A DNA stretch of 36,575 nucleotides from Rhodocyclaceae bacterium (GTDB lineage: Bacteria; Pseudomonadota; Gammaproteobacteria; Burkholderiales; Rhodocyclaceae), in NCBI GenBank assembly GCA_020445945.1, contig JAGRFQ010000017.1, positions 1 through 36,575 on the forward strand, written 5' to 3'. Positions 15,634 through 24,512 of the stretch are shown here, piece by piece. A program made the translations under genes and the position numbers. Each line of letters opens with the position of its first letter. Within the stretch, counting starts at the first letter, position 1. Under the pieces are notes generated by a model, which had not been told where the DNA came from, made no database searches, and saw nothing but the letters and a program-made list of their open reading frames with translations.

Positions 15634-16914
15634 ATGTCCCGCCCGGTGTACATCGTCGATGGCGCGCGCACGCCGTTTCTCAAATCGAGGAACACGCCCG
15701 GGCCGTTTGCGGCGTCCGATCTGGCCACCGCCTGCGGCAGCGCGCTGCTGATGCGCCAGCGCTTTGCGCCCGACCAGCTCGACGAGGTCATCCTCGGCTG
15801 CGCCAGCCCGTCGCCGGACGAGGTCAACATCGGCCGCGTCGTGGCGCTGCGCATGGGCTGCGGCCACGCCGTGCCCGGCTGGACGGTGATGCGCAACTGC
15901 GCCAGCGGCATGCAGGCGCTCGATTCGGCGATGGTCAACATCCAGGCCGGGCGCGCCGATCTGGTGCTCGCCGGCGGCGCCGACGCCCTCTCGCGCGCGC
16001 CGCTGCTGTTCTCGGACGCGATGGTGCGCTGGCTCTCCGGCTGGTACGCCGCCAAAACGCTGGGCCAGCGGGTGGCCGCGCTGCGCCGCTTCCGGCTCGG
16101 CCATCTGGCGCCGGTGATCGGCATCGTCAAAGGGCTGACCGACCCGATCTGCGGCCAGTTGATGGGCCAGACCGCCGAGAATCTGGCCTATCGTTTCGAG
16201 ATCACCCGCGAACAGATGGACGACTTCGCCGCGCGCAGCCACCAGCGCGTGCTGGCCGCGCAGGCGGCCGGCCACTTCGACGAGATCGTGCCGCTGATCG
16301 ACCGCGATGGCACGGTGCATGCCCTCGACGACGGCGTGCGCGCCGACTCCACCGCGGCCAACCTGGCCAAATTGCGCCCCTTCTTCGACAAAAAATACGG
16401 CCGCGTCACCGCCGGCAACAGCTCGCAGATTACCGACGGCGCGGCCTGGCTGATCCTCGCCTCCGAAGCGGCGGTCGAACAACACGGCCTCGAACCCATC
16501 GGCAAGATCGTCGACAGCCAGTGGGCCGGCCTCGCGCCCGAGCACATGGGCCTCGGCCCGGTGCACGCCGCCACCCCGATCCTGCAGCGTCACGCTCTGG
16601 GGCTGAACGATCTCGACGCGTGGGAGATCAACGAAGCCTTCGCCGCGCAGGTGATTGCCTGCCTGCGCGCGTGGGACGACGCCGCCTACTGCCGCGACGC
16701 GCTCGGCCTCGACGCGCCGCTGGGCGCGCTCGACGACGCGCGGTTGAACATCGACGGCGGCGCCATCGCGCAAGGCCATCCGGTTGGCGCCAGCGGCGCG
16801 CGCATCGTGCTGCATCTGCTCAATGTGCTGCGCCGCGAAGGCAAAACGCGCGGCATGGCCAGCATCTGCATCGGCGGCGGGCAGGGCGGCGCGATGCTGG
16901 TCGAGGCGGTCTGA
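15634..16914 (+). CDS. fadI: FadI-type acetyl-CoA acyltransferase (thiolase)
   Basis: Thiolytic cleavage of 3-ketoacyl-CoA, the last beta-oxidation step. 426 aa, the length of the FadI (anaerobic/long-chain) branch and not the ~390 aa FadA type. Catalytic residues are present: nucleophile C89 in NCASGMQ, NEAFAAQ, H382 in GHPVGASG and C412 in CIGGGQGG. The internal LTDPICGQLMGQTAENLAYRFEITREQMD stretch is characteristic of this branch. The ATG lies two bases beyond the fadE stop. A large insertion relative to shorter thiolases (RWLSGWYAAKTLGQRVAALRRF) may contact the partner hydratase/dehydrogenase, as in membrane-associated trifunctional complexes; that is inference. The next gene encodes the presumptive partner. 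Confidence 0.92.
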   Translation: MSRPVYIVDGARTPFLKSRNTPGPFAASDLATACGSALLMRQRFAPDQLDEVILGCASPSPDEVNIGRVVALRMGCGHAVPGWTVMRNCASGMQALDSAMVNIQAGRADLVLAGGADALSRAPLLFSDAMVRWLSGWYAAKTLGQRVAALRRFRLGHLAPVIGIVKGLTDPICGQLMGQTAENLAYRFEITREQMDDFAARSHQRVLAAQAAGHFDEIVPLIDRDGTVHALDDGVRADSTAANLAKLRPFFDKKYGRVTAGNSSQITDGAAWLILASEAAVEQHGLEPIGKIVDSQWAGLAPEHMGLGPVHAATPILQRHALGLNDLDAWEINEAFAAQVIACLRAWDDAAYCRDALGLDAPLGALDDARLNIDGGAIAQGHPVGASGARIVLHLLNVLRREGKTRGMASICIGGGQGGAMLVEAV

Positions 16915-16917
16915 ATC

Positions 16918-17025
16918 ATGAAGATGAACATCCGGTTACGGTCGGGCGCGGGCGGCGGCAACGTGTTTTTCCCCCTGAGCGTTGGCAAGACCCGCGCCTG
17001 CCGTAACCTTCGGGAGGCGGCATGA
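16918..17025 (+). CDS. Possible 35-aa leader peptide, ATGA overlap with fadJ-like gene
   Basis: A reading frame of 35 codons starts four bases after the thiolase stop and ends in TGA inside the ATGA of the next start. It fills the whole gap. The predicted product is basic: it begins MKMNIRLRSGAGGGN, has VFFPLSVGK in the middle and ends RNLREAA. A GAGGCGG stretch lies about eight bases upstream of its ATG. The same DNA encodes a nested hairpin (see that entry). The frame could be chance in GC-rich DNA, but the exact fit to both neighbours suggests translational coupling. I recognise no family. Confidence 0.35.
   Translation: MKMNIRLRSGAGGGNVFFPLSVGKTRACRNLREAA
16934..17008 (+). other. Nested long hairpin upstream of the fadJ-like gene
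   Basis: GGTTACGG (16934-16941) pairs with CCGTAACC (17001-17008). GGCGCGGG (16945-16952) pairs with CCCGCGCC (16991-16998). CAACG (16959-16963) pairs with CGTTG (16980-16984). All three arms nest in order, giving 21 perfect base pairs. The ribosome binding site GGGAGG (17012-17017) begins three bases past the base of the stem. The loop contains TGTTTTTCCCCC. No T tract follows, so it is not a standard terminator. It may control translation or mRNA stability between the two operon genes. Confidence 0.6.
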
Positions 17026-18995
17026 GCGCCGACGCGACCTCACCCTGGCGGCTCAACCGGGACGACGACGGCCTCGCCTGGCTGGCCTTCGACGTGCCCG
17101 ACAGCCGCACCAACACCTTGTCGAGCGCCGCGCTCGATGCGCTCGACGCCGTGCTCGCCGAACTGGACGCGCAGCCGCCGCGCGGGCTGATCGTCGCCTC
17201 GGCCAAACCGGCCGGCTTCATCGCCGGGGCCGACATCGACGAATTCACCCGCATTGACTCCCCCGAGGCGGCGCGCGCGCTGGTGCAGCGTGGCTGGGAC
17301 GTGTTCAATCGCCTCGCCGCGGCGCGCTACCCGACGCTGGCGCTGATCCGCGGCCACTGCATGGGTGGCGGGCTGGAGCTGGCGCTGGCGTGCCGCTATC
17401 GCATCGCGGTCGACGCCCCGGATACCCGGCTGGCGCTGCCCGAGGTGATGCTCGGCATCGTCCCCGGCTGGGGCGGCATGCAGCGCCTGCCGGCGCTGAT
17501 CGGCCCCGCCGCGGCGCTGGACCTGATGCTCACCGGCAAGGGCGTGAACGCAAAGAAGGCACAACGCCTCGGTCTGGTCGATGCCGCCGTGCCGCCGCGG
17601 GTGATGGAAAACGCAGCGCGGGTGATGGTCGCCGCCGGCGCGCCGGCGCACCGCCCCGGCCACCTGCAGCGCGTGCTCCAGCATCCGCGCCTGCGCGCCT
17701 TCGTGGCCGAGCAGGCGCGCGAAAAAGTGCGCAAGAAGGCGCCGCGCGAGCACTACCCCGCGCCCTACGCGATCCTCGACATCTGGGCCAGATACGACGG
17801 CAACGCGCTCGCCGTGCCGGCGGGCGAGGCGGCCTCGCTGGAGGCGCTGCTGAGTTCGCCGACGGCCAGGAACCTGATCCGCGTGTTCGGGCTGCAGGAA
17901 CGCCTCAAGGGCTTCGGCAAGGACAGCGACTTCGCCGCGCAGCGGGTGCACGTGGTCGGCGCCGGGGTGATGGGCGGCGACATCGCGGCGTGGTGCGCGC
18001 TGCGCGGTCTGACGGTGACGCTGCAGGATCAATCCGTCGAGCGCATCGCGCCGGCCATCGCCCGCGCGGCCACCTTGTTTGCGCGCAAGCTGCGCGGCGA
18101 CGCGGCGCGCCAGCGCTTCGCGCTCGACCGGCTGATCCCCGATCCGGCCGGCCACGGCGTGGCGCGGGCGGACGTGATCGTCGAAGCCATCTTCGAAAAT
18201 CTCGACGCCAAGCGCGCGCTGTTTGCCGCGCTCGAAGCGCGCGCCCGGCCCGACGCCGTGCTCGCCACCAACACCTCCAGCCTGCGGCTCGAAGACATCG
18301 CCACCGCGCTGGCCGATCCGTCGCGGCTGGTCGGCATCCACTTTTTCAACCCGGTGGCGATGCTGCCGCTGGTCGAGGTGGTGACCGGCGCGCAGTCCGA
18401 CCCGGCGCAGGTCCGGCGCGCCGCGGCCTTCGTGCGCCAGATCGACAAGCTGCCGCTGCCGGTGAACAGCGCGCCCGGCTTCCTCGTCAATGCGGTGCTT
18501 GGCCCTTACATGCTCGAAGCGTTGCGCTGCGTGGACGAGGGCGTCGCGCCCGAGACCGTCGATGCCGCGCTGGTCGAATTCGGCATGCCGATGGGGCCGG
18601 TCGAGCTGGTCGATACGGTGGGGCTGGACATCGCCATGGCGGCCGGCGCGGCGCTCACCGGCGGCGAGGCGGCCACCGCGCCGCGGGTGCTGAGCGCCAA
18701 GGTCGACGCCGGTTTGCTGGGCAGAAAATCCGGTCAGGGCTTCTACGTGTGGCGTGACGGAAAGGCACAAAAGAAAGCCGCCGAAGCCATCCCCGACGGG
18801 TTGGCCGCGCGTATCATTGAGCCGATGCTGCAGGCGGCACGGCGCTGTGTCGACGCCGGCGTGGTGGCCGATGCCGACCTGGCCGACGCCGGGGTGATCT
18901 TCGGCACAGGCTTTGCGCCGTTCCGCGGCGGGCCACTCAACCATCTAGCCACGCGCGGCACCGATGGCGCCGCGCCGAACCCGGAGCGTACATGA
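17022..18995 (+). CDS. fadJ: Bifunctional enoyl-CoA hydratase/3-hydroxyacyl-CoA dehydrogenase (FadB/FadJ order)
   Basis: Carries steps two and three of beta-oxidation in one 657-aa chain. The N-terminal crotonase domain has the oxyanion-hole loop AGADIDEF and both catalytic glutamates, E119 in GGGLELALA and E141 in PEVMLGIVPGWGG, close to E119/E139 of E. coli FadB. The C-terminal dehydrogenase has the NAD-binding loop GAGVMGG (~310), the NTSSL and HFFNPV catalytic segments, and the FGMPMGPVELVDTVG helix. It is about 55-70 residues shorter than FadB/FadJ. GGGAGG precedes the ATG by four bases. It ends in ATGA overlap with the thioesterase. The FadI-type thiolase upstream is the natural partner in a FadIJ-like complex. 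FadB versus FadJ naming is not certain. Confidence 0.92.
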   Translation: MSADATSPWRLNRDDDGLAWLAFDVPDSRTNTLSSAALDALDAVLAELDAQPPRGLIVASAKPAGFIAGADIDEFTRIDSPEAARALVQRGWDVFNRLAAARYPTLALIRGHCMGGGLELALACRYRIAVDAPDTRLALPEVMLGIVPGWGGMQRLPALIGPAAALDLMLTGKGVNAKKAQRLGLVDAAVPPRVMENAARVMVAAGAPAHRPGHLQRVLQHPRLRAFVAEQAREKVRKKAPREHYPAPYAILDIWARYDGNALAVPAGEAASLEALLSSPTARNLIRVFGLQERLKGFGKDSDFAAQRVHVVGAGVMGGDIAAWCALRGLTVTLQDQSVERIAPAIARAATLFARKLRGDAARQRFALDRLIPDPAGHGVARADVIVEAIFENLDAKRALFAALEARARPDAVLATNTSSLRLEDIATALADPSRLVGIHFFNPVAMLPLVEVVTGAQSDPAQVRRAAAFVRQIDKLPLPVNSAPGFLVNAVLGPYMLEALRCVDEGVAPETVDAALVEFGMPMGPVELVDTVGLDIAMAAGAALTGGEAATAPRVLSAKVDAGLLGRKSGQGFYVWRDGKAQKKAAEAIPDGLAARIIEPMLQAARRCVDAGVVADADLADAGVIFGTGFAPFRGGPLNHLATRGTDGAAPNPERT

Positions 18996-19393
18996 CCGAC
19001 CACCCCACCCAGCTGCCGGCGCACCGCACACCCGTGCTGCGCATGATGCCGATGCCGGCCGACCTCAACCCGCACGGCGACGTGTTCGGCGGGTGGATCA
19101 TGGCGCAGGTGGACATTGCCGGGGCGATTCCCGCCCGCACGCGGGCGCGCGGCCGCGTCGCCACGGTGTCGGTCAATTCTTTCCTGTTCAAGCAGCCGGT
19201 GTCGGTGGGCGATCTGGTGAGTTTTTATGTCGACATCGTGAAGATCGGGCGCACCTCGATCACCGTCGATGTCGAGGTCTATGCCGAGCGCCATCCGGAG
19301 AACCCGGTGGTGGTCAAGGTGACCGAGGCGCGGCTGACCTACGTCGCGGTCGGCAACGATGGACGGAAAAGGGAAATTCCAGCCGAAGGCTGA
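18992..19393 (+). CDS. Acyl-CoA thioesterase, YciA-type hotdog fold
   Basis: Hydrolyses acyl-CoA to free acid and CoA, 133 aa, one hotdog domain. The motif NPHGDVFGGWIMAQVDIAG (residues ~26-44) carries the conserved Asn, Asp and Gly residues of the YciA/acyl-CoA hydrolase family. The later FKQPVSVGDLVSFYVDIVKIGRTSI strand pattern also fits. Its ATG overlaps the stop of the hydratase/dehydrogenase (ATGA), so translation is coupled. In a beta-oxidation operon it could remove dead-end or excess acyl-CoAs and prevent CoA starvation. The chain-length preference is unknown. Confidence 0.9.
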   Translation: MTDHPTQLPAHRTPVLRMMPMPADLNPHGDVFGGWIMAQVDIAGAIPARTRARGRVATVSVNSFLFKQPVSVGDLVSFYVDIVKIGRTSITVDVEVYAERHPENPVVVKVTEARLTYVAVGNDGRKREIPAEG

Positions 19394-19462
19394 GTGCTGG
19401 CGGCGGATTTGGTTCGCGGGCGTTTCGACCCGTATCCATGGCATGCAGTGAAGGAGACAAGG

Positions 19463-20734
19463 ATGAAAAAGACAACAATCGCACGGGCGCTGCCGTTCGC
19501 CCTTCTGACGCTGGCCGGCGGGCAGGCGTCGGCGGCCGGCTTCCAGTTGCTGGAACAGAACGCCAGCGGGCTGGGCAACGCCTACGCCGGCTCGGCAGCG
19601 GTGGCCGACAACGCCAGCACCATCTTTTTCAACCCGGCGGGGATGACGCAGTTGCAGGCGCGTGAAGTGTCGGCCGGCATCAGCGCCGTTCGCCCGACCT
19701 TCAAGTTCACCGACCGCGGCTCCAGCGTCGGCGCGCTGGCGGGTAGCGGCACCGGCGGCGATGCCGGTTCGTGGGCCTTCATCCCCAACGCCTATCTGTC
19801 GTGGGCGCTGGACAAGGATCTCTACGTCGGGGTTGGCATCAGCGCGCCCTTCGGGCTGGTGACCGAGTACGACAAGCCCTGGCTGGGCGCGGCGCAGGCG
19901 GTCAAGTTCGACATCAAGACGATCAACATCAACCCGTCGATCGCCTACCGCGTGAATGAAAAGGTGTCGCTTGGCTTCGGCCTGAACTGGCAGCGGATGG
20001 AGGCGGAATACACGCGCGTGGCGGCGGTGGCCAGCGCCGCGACCACGGGTACCAACGTGACCCTCGACGCGAGCGACGACAGTGTGGGCTGGAACGTCGG
20101 CGCGCTGTTTACGCTCTCCGAGCGGACCACGCTGGGGGTGTCGTACCGCTCGAAGATGAAGCACACCTTGACCGGCGACATTCGGGTGGATGGTACGTTG
20201 GCCGGGGTACCCCCGTTGTTCGTCAACGGGCCGGCTAAAGCGGAAGTGGAGTTGCCCGACGTTTTCATTTTCAGCGTCGCGCAGCGCTTGAGCGACCGCT
20301 GGGAGATGTTGGGTGACGTGTCATGGACTGGCTGGAGCAGCATCCAGAAGATCAATATCGTGCGTACGAGTACCGGGGCTGTCGCACAGACCCTCGACGC
20401 CGACTTCCGCGACACCTGGCGCATCGCGCTGGGCGCGAACTACAAGCTCAATGACGCGTGGAAGCTCAAGTTCGGCGTCGCCTACGACCAGACGCCGGTG
20501 ACCGGGCCGGGCACGCGGCTGGTCTCGCTGCCGGACAGCAACCGCACCTGGCTGACGGCCGGTGCGCAATGGCAGGTCTCGCCGGCTTCCAAGGTCGATA
20601 TGGGGGTGGCCTACCTGCATATTCCCGAAACCTCCATCAACAACAACCAGGCCGCCAGCGGGCGCGGGACCGTCACCGGGGTGTACGACGCCCGCGTGTG
20701 GATTCTCGGCGCGCAGTACTCGATGGCGTTTTAA
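19463..20734 (+). CDS. fadL: FadL-type outer-membrane long-chain fatty-acid transporter
   Basis: Outer-membrane beta-barrel of the FadL/TodX family, 423 aa, bringing hydrophobic substrates to the periplasm. The signal peptide ends QASA, and the mature N-terminus AGFQLLEQNASGLGNAYAG is the plug-domain signature of FadL. NPAGMT (the NPA motif) follows. The chain then alternates as amphipathic strands (for example LYVGVGISAPFGL, KVSLGFGLNWQRMEA, LGVSYRSKMKHTLTGD) and ends in WILGAQYSMAF, an aromatic C-terminus as outer-membrane proteins need. The ATG follows AAGGAGA (19451-19457). The 69-base gap from the thioesterase shows no terminator, so it probably belongs to the same operon and supplies fatty acids to it. 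Confidence 0.92.
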   Translation: MKKTTIARALPFALLTLAGGQASAAGFQLLEQNASGLGNAYAGSAAVADNASTIFFNPAGMTQLQAREVSAGISAVRPTFKFTDRGSSVGALAGSGTGGDAGSWAFIPNAYLSWALDKDLYVGVGISAPFGLVTEYDKPWLGAAQAVKFDIKTININPSIAYRVNEKVSLGFGLNWQRMEAEYTRVAAVASAATTGTNVTLDASDDSVGWNVGALFTLSERTTLGVSYRSKMKHTLTGDIRVDGTLAGVPPLFVNGPAKAEVELPDVFIFSVAQRLSDRWEMLGDVSWTGWSSIQKINIVRTSTGAVAQTLDADFRDTWRIALGANYKLNDAWKLKFGVAYDQTPVTGPGTRLVSLPDSNRTWLTAGAQWQVSPASKVDMGVAYLHIPETSINNNQAASGRGTVTGVYDARVWILGAQYSMAF

Positions 20735-20874
20735 GTCGGCCGTGCCCGGGGCGGCGTGCGCCGTACCGGGCGGCACATCACGCGCGGCGCGCAAGGCGCG
20801 GTATGGGGCCGGTGACGATACGGCGCCCGGCGAATGGCGCATCGACGGTCATCGCCTCTGGACAGGAGATTCAA

Positions 20875-23256
20875 GTGAACACACTCATCATCCGCAAGGT
20901 CGCGGTGCTGGGCGCCGGGGTCATGGGCGCGCAGATTGCGGCGCATTGCGCCAATGCCGACGTGCCGGTCGTGCTCTTCGATCTGGCGGGGCCGGAGGGG
21001 GCGCCCAACGGTATCGTCGACAAGGCCATCGCCGGCCTCAAGAAGCTCGACCCGGCGCCGCTGGGCAGCAAGGATCGCGCGCGCGCCATCGAGGCCGCGA
21101 ACTACGGCTCCGATCTGGAGAAGCTGCGCGACTGCGATCTGATCATCGAGGCGATTGCCGAAAAAATGGAATGGAAGCGCGACCTGTACGCCAAGGTTGC
21201 GCCCTTCCTGCGCGCCGACGCGATCTTCGCCTCCAACACCTCAGGGCTGTCGATCAACGCGCTCGGCGAGGCCATGCCGGCGGCGCTGCGCGCGCGCTTT
21301 TGCGGCATCCACTTTTTCAACCCGCCGCGCTACATGCCGCTGGTCGAGCTGATCGCCACCGCCAGCACCGACCCGGCCATGCTCGACGATCTCGAAACCT
21401 GGCTCACCCGCCGGCTCGGCAAGAGCATCGTCCGCGCCAAGGACACCCCCAATTTCGTCGCCAACCGCGTCGGCGTGTTCTCGATTCTGGCGGTGATGCA
21501 TCACACCGCGCGCCTCGGGCTCGGTTTCGACGAGGTCGACGCGCTCACCGGCCCGGCCATCGGGCGGCCGAAAAGCGCCACTTACCGCACCGCCGACGTG
21601 GTCGGCCTCGACACGCTGGCGCATGTGGTCGGCACCATGAACGCCACCTTGCCGGACGATCCGTGGCACGCCAGCTTCACGCCGCCGGCATGGCTGAGCG
21701 CGCTGATCGACAAAGGCGCGCTGGGGCAGAAGACCCGCGCCGGCATCTTCCGCAAGGAGGGCAAGCAGATCATGGTGCTGGACGTGGCGCAGCAGGACTA
21801 CCGCCCCAGCGCCGGCGCGGTGGCCCCCGAGGTGGCGGCGATCCTCAAGCTGCGCGACCCGGCCGAAAAATTTGCCCGGTTGCGCGCCAGCAGCCATCCG
21901 CAGGCGCAGTTCCTGTGGGCGATTTTCCGCGACGTGTTCCACTACTGCGCCTATCACCTCGCCGACATCGCCGACAACGCGCGCGATCTCGATTTCGCCA
22001 TGCGCTGGGGGTTCGGCTGGACGATGGGGCCGTTCGAAACCTGGCAGGCCGCCGGCTGGGCCGACATCGCCCGCGCGATCCAGGCCGACATCGACGCCGG
22101 CGTGGCGATGGCCGCTGCGCCGCTGCCGGCGTGGGTGGCCGCGCGCAGCGGCGTGCATGAGGCGGCGGGCGCGTATTCGGCGGCGGACGACGCGCTCCGG
22201 CCGCGCTCGACACTCGGCGTGTACGCGCGCCAGCTCTACCCCGAGCAGGTGCTCGGCGAGGCGCCGGCCGAGCGCGGCGAAACGCTGTGGGAGAACGACG
22301 GCGTGCGGCTGTGGACCCGGCCGGATCAGGATCCGCGCGTCGGCATCCTGTCGATCACCTCCAAGATGCACGCCATCGGCAGCGAAGTGCTCGACGGCGT
22401 GATCGAAGCCATCGCCCGCGCCGAGCGCGATCTCGACGCGGTGGTGCTGTGGCAGGGGGCGCCCTTCGCGGTGGGCGCCAACCTGATGCAGGTGACCGAG
22501 GCGATCCAGGCGGGTGAGTTCGACCTGCTCGAACGCACCGTGGCCCAGTTCCAGCGCGCGTCGATGACGCTCAAGCACGCGCAGGTGCCGGTCGTCGCCG
22601 CGGTGCAGGGCATGGCGCTGGGCGGCGGCTGCGAGTTTGCGATGCACGCCGCGCACCGGGTGATGGCGCTGGAGAGCTACGTCGGGCTGGTCGAGGTCGG
22701 CGTCGGGCTGATCCCGGCCGGCGGCGGCTCCAAGGAATTCGCCCTGCAGGCCAACACGCAGGCCCGGCGCGCCGCCGGCGGCGACGTGTTCCCGTTCATC
22801 CAGAATGCCTTCCAGACCATCGCCATGGGCACCGTCGCCAAAAGCGCGCTCGAAGCCGTGCAGCTCGGCTTCGGCAAGGCCGCCGACGACATCCTGTTCA
22901 ATCCGCACGAGCTGCTCTACGCCGCGATCCGCCGCGCCCGCGCAATGGCCGAGGCCGGCTGGCGCCCGCCGCTGATCGACCACGCGGTCACCGTGGCCGG
23001 GCGCAACGGCATCGCCACCTGCGAAATGATGCTGGTGAACATGGCCGAAGGCGGCTTCATCTCCGCCCACGACTACACCGTCGCCCGGGCCGCGGCCACC
23101 GCGCTGTGCGGCGGCGAGGTGGACACCAACGCGCGGGTCAGCGAGCAATGGATTCTCGATGTCGAGCGCGCCCAGTTCGTCGCGCTGCTCAAAAACGAAA
23201 AGACCCAGCAACGCATCGCGCACATGCTCGAAACCGGCAAGCCGCTGCGCAACTGA
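20875..23256 (+). CDS. fadN: 3-hydroxyacyl-CoA dehydrogenase/enoyl-CoA hydratase, FadN domain order
   Basis: Second bifunctional beta-oxidation enzyme, 793 aa, with the domains in the reverse order to the 17022 gene. The dehydrogenase comes first: G13-A-G-V-M-G18 NAD loop, NTSGL, HFFNPPRYMPLVE and PNFVANRVG. A second dehydrogenase C-domain follows (FGWTMGPFETW, ~385). The crotonase domain is last, with E587 in GGGCEFAMH and E607 in VEVGVGLIPAGGG. Size and layout match Bacillus FadN (~790 aa), which pairs with FadA. The GTG at 20875 is preceded by CAGGAGA six bases away; no ATG fits as well. The 140-base gap after fadL is GC-rich with no clear promoter. The next gene is a FadA-type thiolase 14 bases away, supporting a FadNA-like unit. 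Confidence 0.92.
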   Translation: MNTLIIRKVAVLGAGVMGAQIAAHCANADVPVVLFDLAGPEGAPNGIVDKAIAGLKKLDPAPLGSKDRARAIEAANYGSDLEKLRDCDLIIEAIAEKMEWKRDLYAKVAPFLRADAIFASNTSGLSINALGEAMPAALRARFCGIHFFNPPRYMPLVELIATASTDPAMLDDLETWLTRRLGKSIVRAKDTPNFVANRVGVFSILAVMHHTARLGLGFDEVDALTGPAIGRPKSATYRTADVVGLDTLAHVVGTMNATLPDDPWHASFTPPAWLSALIDKGALGQKTRAGIFRKEGKQIMVLDVAQQDYRPSAGAVAPEVAAILKLRDPAEKFARLRASSHPQAQFLWAIFRDVFHYCAYHLADIADNARDLDFAMRWGFGWTMGPFETWQAAGWADIARAIQADIDAGVAMAAAPLPAWVAARSGVHEAAGAYSAADDALRPRSTLGVYARQLYPEQVLGEAPAERGETLWENDGVRLWTRPDQDPRVGILSITSKMHAIGSEVLDGVIEAIARAERDLDAVVLWQGAPFAVGANLMQVTEAIQAGEFDLLERTVAQFQRASMTLKHAQVPVVAAVQGMALGGGCEFAMHAAHRVMALESYVGLVEVGVGLIPAGGGSKEFALQANTQARRAAGGDVFPFIQNAFQTIAMGTVAKSALEAVQLGFGKAADDILFNPHELLYAAIRRARAMAEAGWRPPLIDHAVTVAGRNGIATCEMMLVNMAEGGFISAHDYTVARAAATALCGGEVDTNARVSEQWILDVERAQFVALLKNEKTQQRIAHMLETGKPLRN

Positions 23257-23270
23257 TCGGGAGAGACAAG

Positions 23271-24470
23271 ATGAGCAAACAGATTCAGGACGCCTACATC
23301 GTCGCCGCCACGCGCACCCCGGTGGGCAAGAAAGGCGGCATGTTCGCCACCGAGCGGCCGGACGACCTGCTCGCCCACGTGCTGCGCGCGGTGCTTGGCA
23401 AGGCGCCGGGGCTCGACCCCGCCGAGATCGGCGACGTGATTGTCGGCTGCGCCATGCCCGAAGCCGAGCAGGGCATGAACGTGGCGCGCATCGGGCTGCT
23501 GCTGGCCGGCCTGCCCGAGCGCGTGCCGGGCATCACCATCAACCGCTTCTGCGCCTCCGGCGTGCAGGCGGTGGCCGACGCGGCCAACCGCATCCGCCTC
23601 GGCGAAGCCGACGTGATGATCGCCGCCGGCACCGAGTCGATGAGCGTGATGCCGCAGATGACCGGCAACAAAACCAGCCTCAACCCGGCGGTGTTCGCCC
23701 AGCCCGAGAACATCGCCATCGCCTACGGCATGGGGCTCACCGCCGAGAAGGTGGCCGCACAATGGCAGGTCAGCCGCGAGGATCAGGACGCCTTCGCGCT
23801 GCAGTCCAACCAGCGCGCCGTGGCGGCCATTGCCGCCGGCCACTTCGCCGGCGAGATCAGCCCCCGCACCGTGCGCCGGCACCTGCCGGGCGCCGACGGC
23901 ACGGTGCGCATCGTCGAGCAGGTGTGCGACACCGATGAAGGCCCGCGCGCCGACGCCGCCCTCGACAAGCTCGCCAAACTGCGCCCGGTGTTCGCCGCGC
24001 GCGGCTCGGTCACCGCCGGCAACAGCTCGCAGATGTCCGACGGCGCCGGCGCGGTGCTGCTGATGAGCGAAGCCGCACTCAAGCGCACCGGCGCCACGCC
24101 GATCGCGCGCTTCGTCAGCTTCTCGGTCGCCGGCGTCGCCCCGCAACTGATGGGCATCGGCCCGGTCGAAGCCATTCCGCGCGCCCTCAAGGCCGGCGGC
24201 CTGCAGCAATCGCAACTCGACTGGATCGAACTCAACGAAGCCTTCGCCGCACAGGCGCTGGCGGTGATGCGCGAACTCGACCTCGACCCCGCCAGGGTCA
24301 ACCCCCTCGGTGGCGCCATCGCCCTCGGCCACCCCCTCGGCGCCACCGGCGCCATCCGCACCGCCACCGTCATGAACGCCATGCAACGCGACTCCTCGCT
24401 CAAATACGGCATGGTCACGATGTGCATCGGCACCGGCATGGGCGCAGCGGGGATTTTCGAGCGGGTGTGA
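23271..24470 (+). CDS. fadA: FadA-type acetyl-CoA acyltransferase (thiolase)
   Basis: Second 3-ketoacyl-CoA thiolase of the cluster, 399 aa, the standard length of the FadA/PhaA superfamily. Active residues are C94 in RFCASGVQA, NEAFAAQ, H354 in GHPLGATG and C385 in CIGTGMGA, all intact. GGGAGAG precedes the ATG. It directly follows the FadN-order enzyme and probably forms the functional pair with it, whereas the FadI-type thiolase pairs with the 17022 protein. No terminator is evident after it; the 79 bases to the antitoxin gene contain that operon's own promoter. Confidence 0.94.
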   Translation: MSKQIQDAYIVAATRTPVGKKGGMFATERPDDLLAHVLRAVLGKAPGLDPAEIGDVIVGCAMPEAEQGMNVARIGLLLAGLPERVPGITINRFCASGVQAVADAANRIRLGEADVMIAAGTESMSVMPQMTGNKTSLNPAVFAQPENIAIAYGMGLTAEKVAAQWQVSREDQDAFALQSNQRAVAAIAAGHFAGEISPRTVRRHLPGADGTVRIVEQVCDTDEGPRADAALDKLAKLRPVFAARGSVTAGNSSQMSDGAGAVLLMSEAALKRTGATPIARFVSFSVAGVAPQLMGIGPVEAIPRALKAGGLQQSQLDWIELNEAFAAQALAVMRELDLDPARVNPLGGAIALGHPLGATGAIRTATVMNAMQRDSSLKYGMVTMCIGTGMGAAGIFERV

Positions 24471-24482
24471 GGCGGGGGTGGC

Positions 24483-24511
24483 TTGACCGGCGGGTGGTGT
24501 GCGCCTAACAT
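24483..24511 (+). promoter_or_regulatory. Promoter of the yefM-yoeB operon
   Basis: TTGACC (24483-24488), a 17-base spacer, then TAACAT (24506-24511). Transcription should start near 24518, inside the first TGTACA operator element, so repressor binding would cover the start site. Confidence 0.55.
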
Positions 24512-24512
24512 C

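Noticed and set aside
20735-20874. Promoter, terminator or PsrA operator in the fadL-fadN gap
   Set aside because: No CAAAC-N4-GTTTG site, no -35/-10 pair and only short GC stems (GCCCGG/CCGGGC) were found.
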